A stretch of 64,000 bases of DNA from Neisseria lactamica NS19. Lineage in GTDB: Bacteria; Pseudomonadota; Gammaproteobacteria; Burkholderiales; Neisseriaceae. The stretch is from contig AEPI01000081.1 in NCBI GenBank assembly GCA_000193795.2, positions 1 to 64,000 on the forward strand, in the 5' to 3' direction. Below the pieces are notes generated by a model. That model made no database searches and had not been told where the DNA came from. It was given only the letters and a program-made list of their open reading frames with translations. This document shows positions 63,947 through 64,000 of the stretch, in pieces. A program made the position numbers and the translations under genes. The first letter of the stretch is position 1. Each line of letters opens with the position of its first letter.

Positions 63947-64000
63947 GAAATTCGATAAAGACAGCTTCAGCGGCACGCTGATTGTGGTATTGGTTGTCAG
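63939..64000 (+). CDS. nqrC: Na+-translocating NADH:quinone reductase subunit C (5' end only)
   Basis: The window ends 62 bp into the gene. The N-terminus reads MAKKFDKDSFSGTLIVVLVV, an NqrC start with its first membrane helix. It overlaps the nqrB stop by 8 bp. Confidence 0.88.
   Translation, partial: MAKKFDKDSFSGTLIVVLVV

Overview
The window is chromosomal DNA from a human-associated Neisseria. The 12-mer uptake sequence ATGCCGTCTGAA and its reverse complement recur throughout, often as inverted pairs that form terminators. Correia-type (CREE) repeats are present, and the proteins (LolA, MisR/MisS, PglL, ZnuCBA, Nqr, a PotFGHI-like transporter) are typically neisserial. The nitrous-oxide reductase locus nosRZDFYL looks fully open. 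From memory of the family this locus is decayed in most meningococci and gonococci, so a commensal of the N. lactamica/N. polysaccharea type is my preferred guess. It is not proven.

Layout. 1-4.1 kb: gamma carbonic anhydrase, a glycosyltransferase interrupted by a heptanucleotide tract, a polyamine-binding lipoprotein and LolA. 4.1-8.5 kb: a ferritin-like DUF455 protein whose stop codon is supplied by a CREE, a VapD-like protein, a zinc exporter with phosphoglycolate phosphatase, a HicA-like orphan and PpsR. 8.9-17.9 kb: PEP synthase, Rho, a PuuB-like oxidase, the polyamine ABC transporter and rpsO. 18-21.2 kb: secF-secD-yajC. 21.3-23.3 kb: a histone-deacetylase-family enzyme followed by an AT-rich island holding the tail of a restriction controller gene and a nuclease-like gene. 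23.4-27.1 kb: a butanediol-type dehydrogenase and hisE-hinT-tatABC. 27.1-28.2 kb: an AT-rich small gene and a silent TpsA (FHA-like) cassette. 28.2-31 kb: maf, DUF2069 and the O-oligosaccharyltransferase pglL. 31-37.7 kb: misR-misS, a Pat-like acetyltransferase and rpsP-rimM-trmD-rplS. 38-40.7 kb: znuCBA with a tiny membrane ORF in front. 40.8-43.3 kb: a frameshifted trimeric autotransporter with a collagen-like stalk, then a glycosyltransferase. 43.4-45.1 kb: ETF-ubiquinone oxidoreductase. 45.2-53.5 kb: the nos cluster on the minus strand. 53.6-57.6 kb: hemA and the gcvT-lipoprotein-gcvH group behind a tandem glycine riboswitch. 57.8-64 kb: an Lrp/AsnC regulator, DUF1415, DUF454, NhaD and the start of nqrABC.

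How the parts connect. TatABC would export the twin-arginine NosZ. An FNR-type palindrome, placed as in a class II activated promoter, precedes nosR and suggests oxygen control of N2O respiration. PotF, PotGHI and the PuuB-like oxidase form a polyamine uptake and use theme. The glycine riboswitch controls the glycine cleavage genes.

Most of the window is core genome. The accessory or variable points are the heptanucleotide glycosyltransferase, the VapD and HicA-like orphans, the restriction remnant, the tps cassette and the collagen-stalk autotransporter. No tRNA or rRNA gene, CRISPR array or intact insertion sequence was seen.
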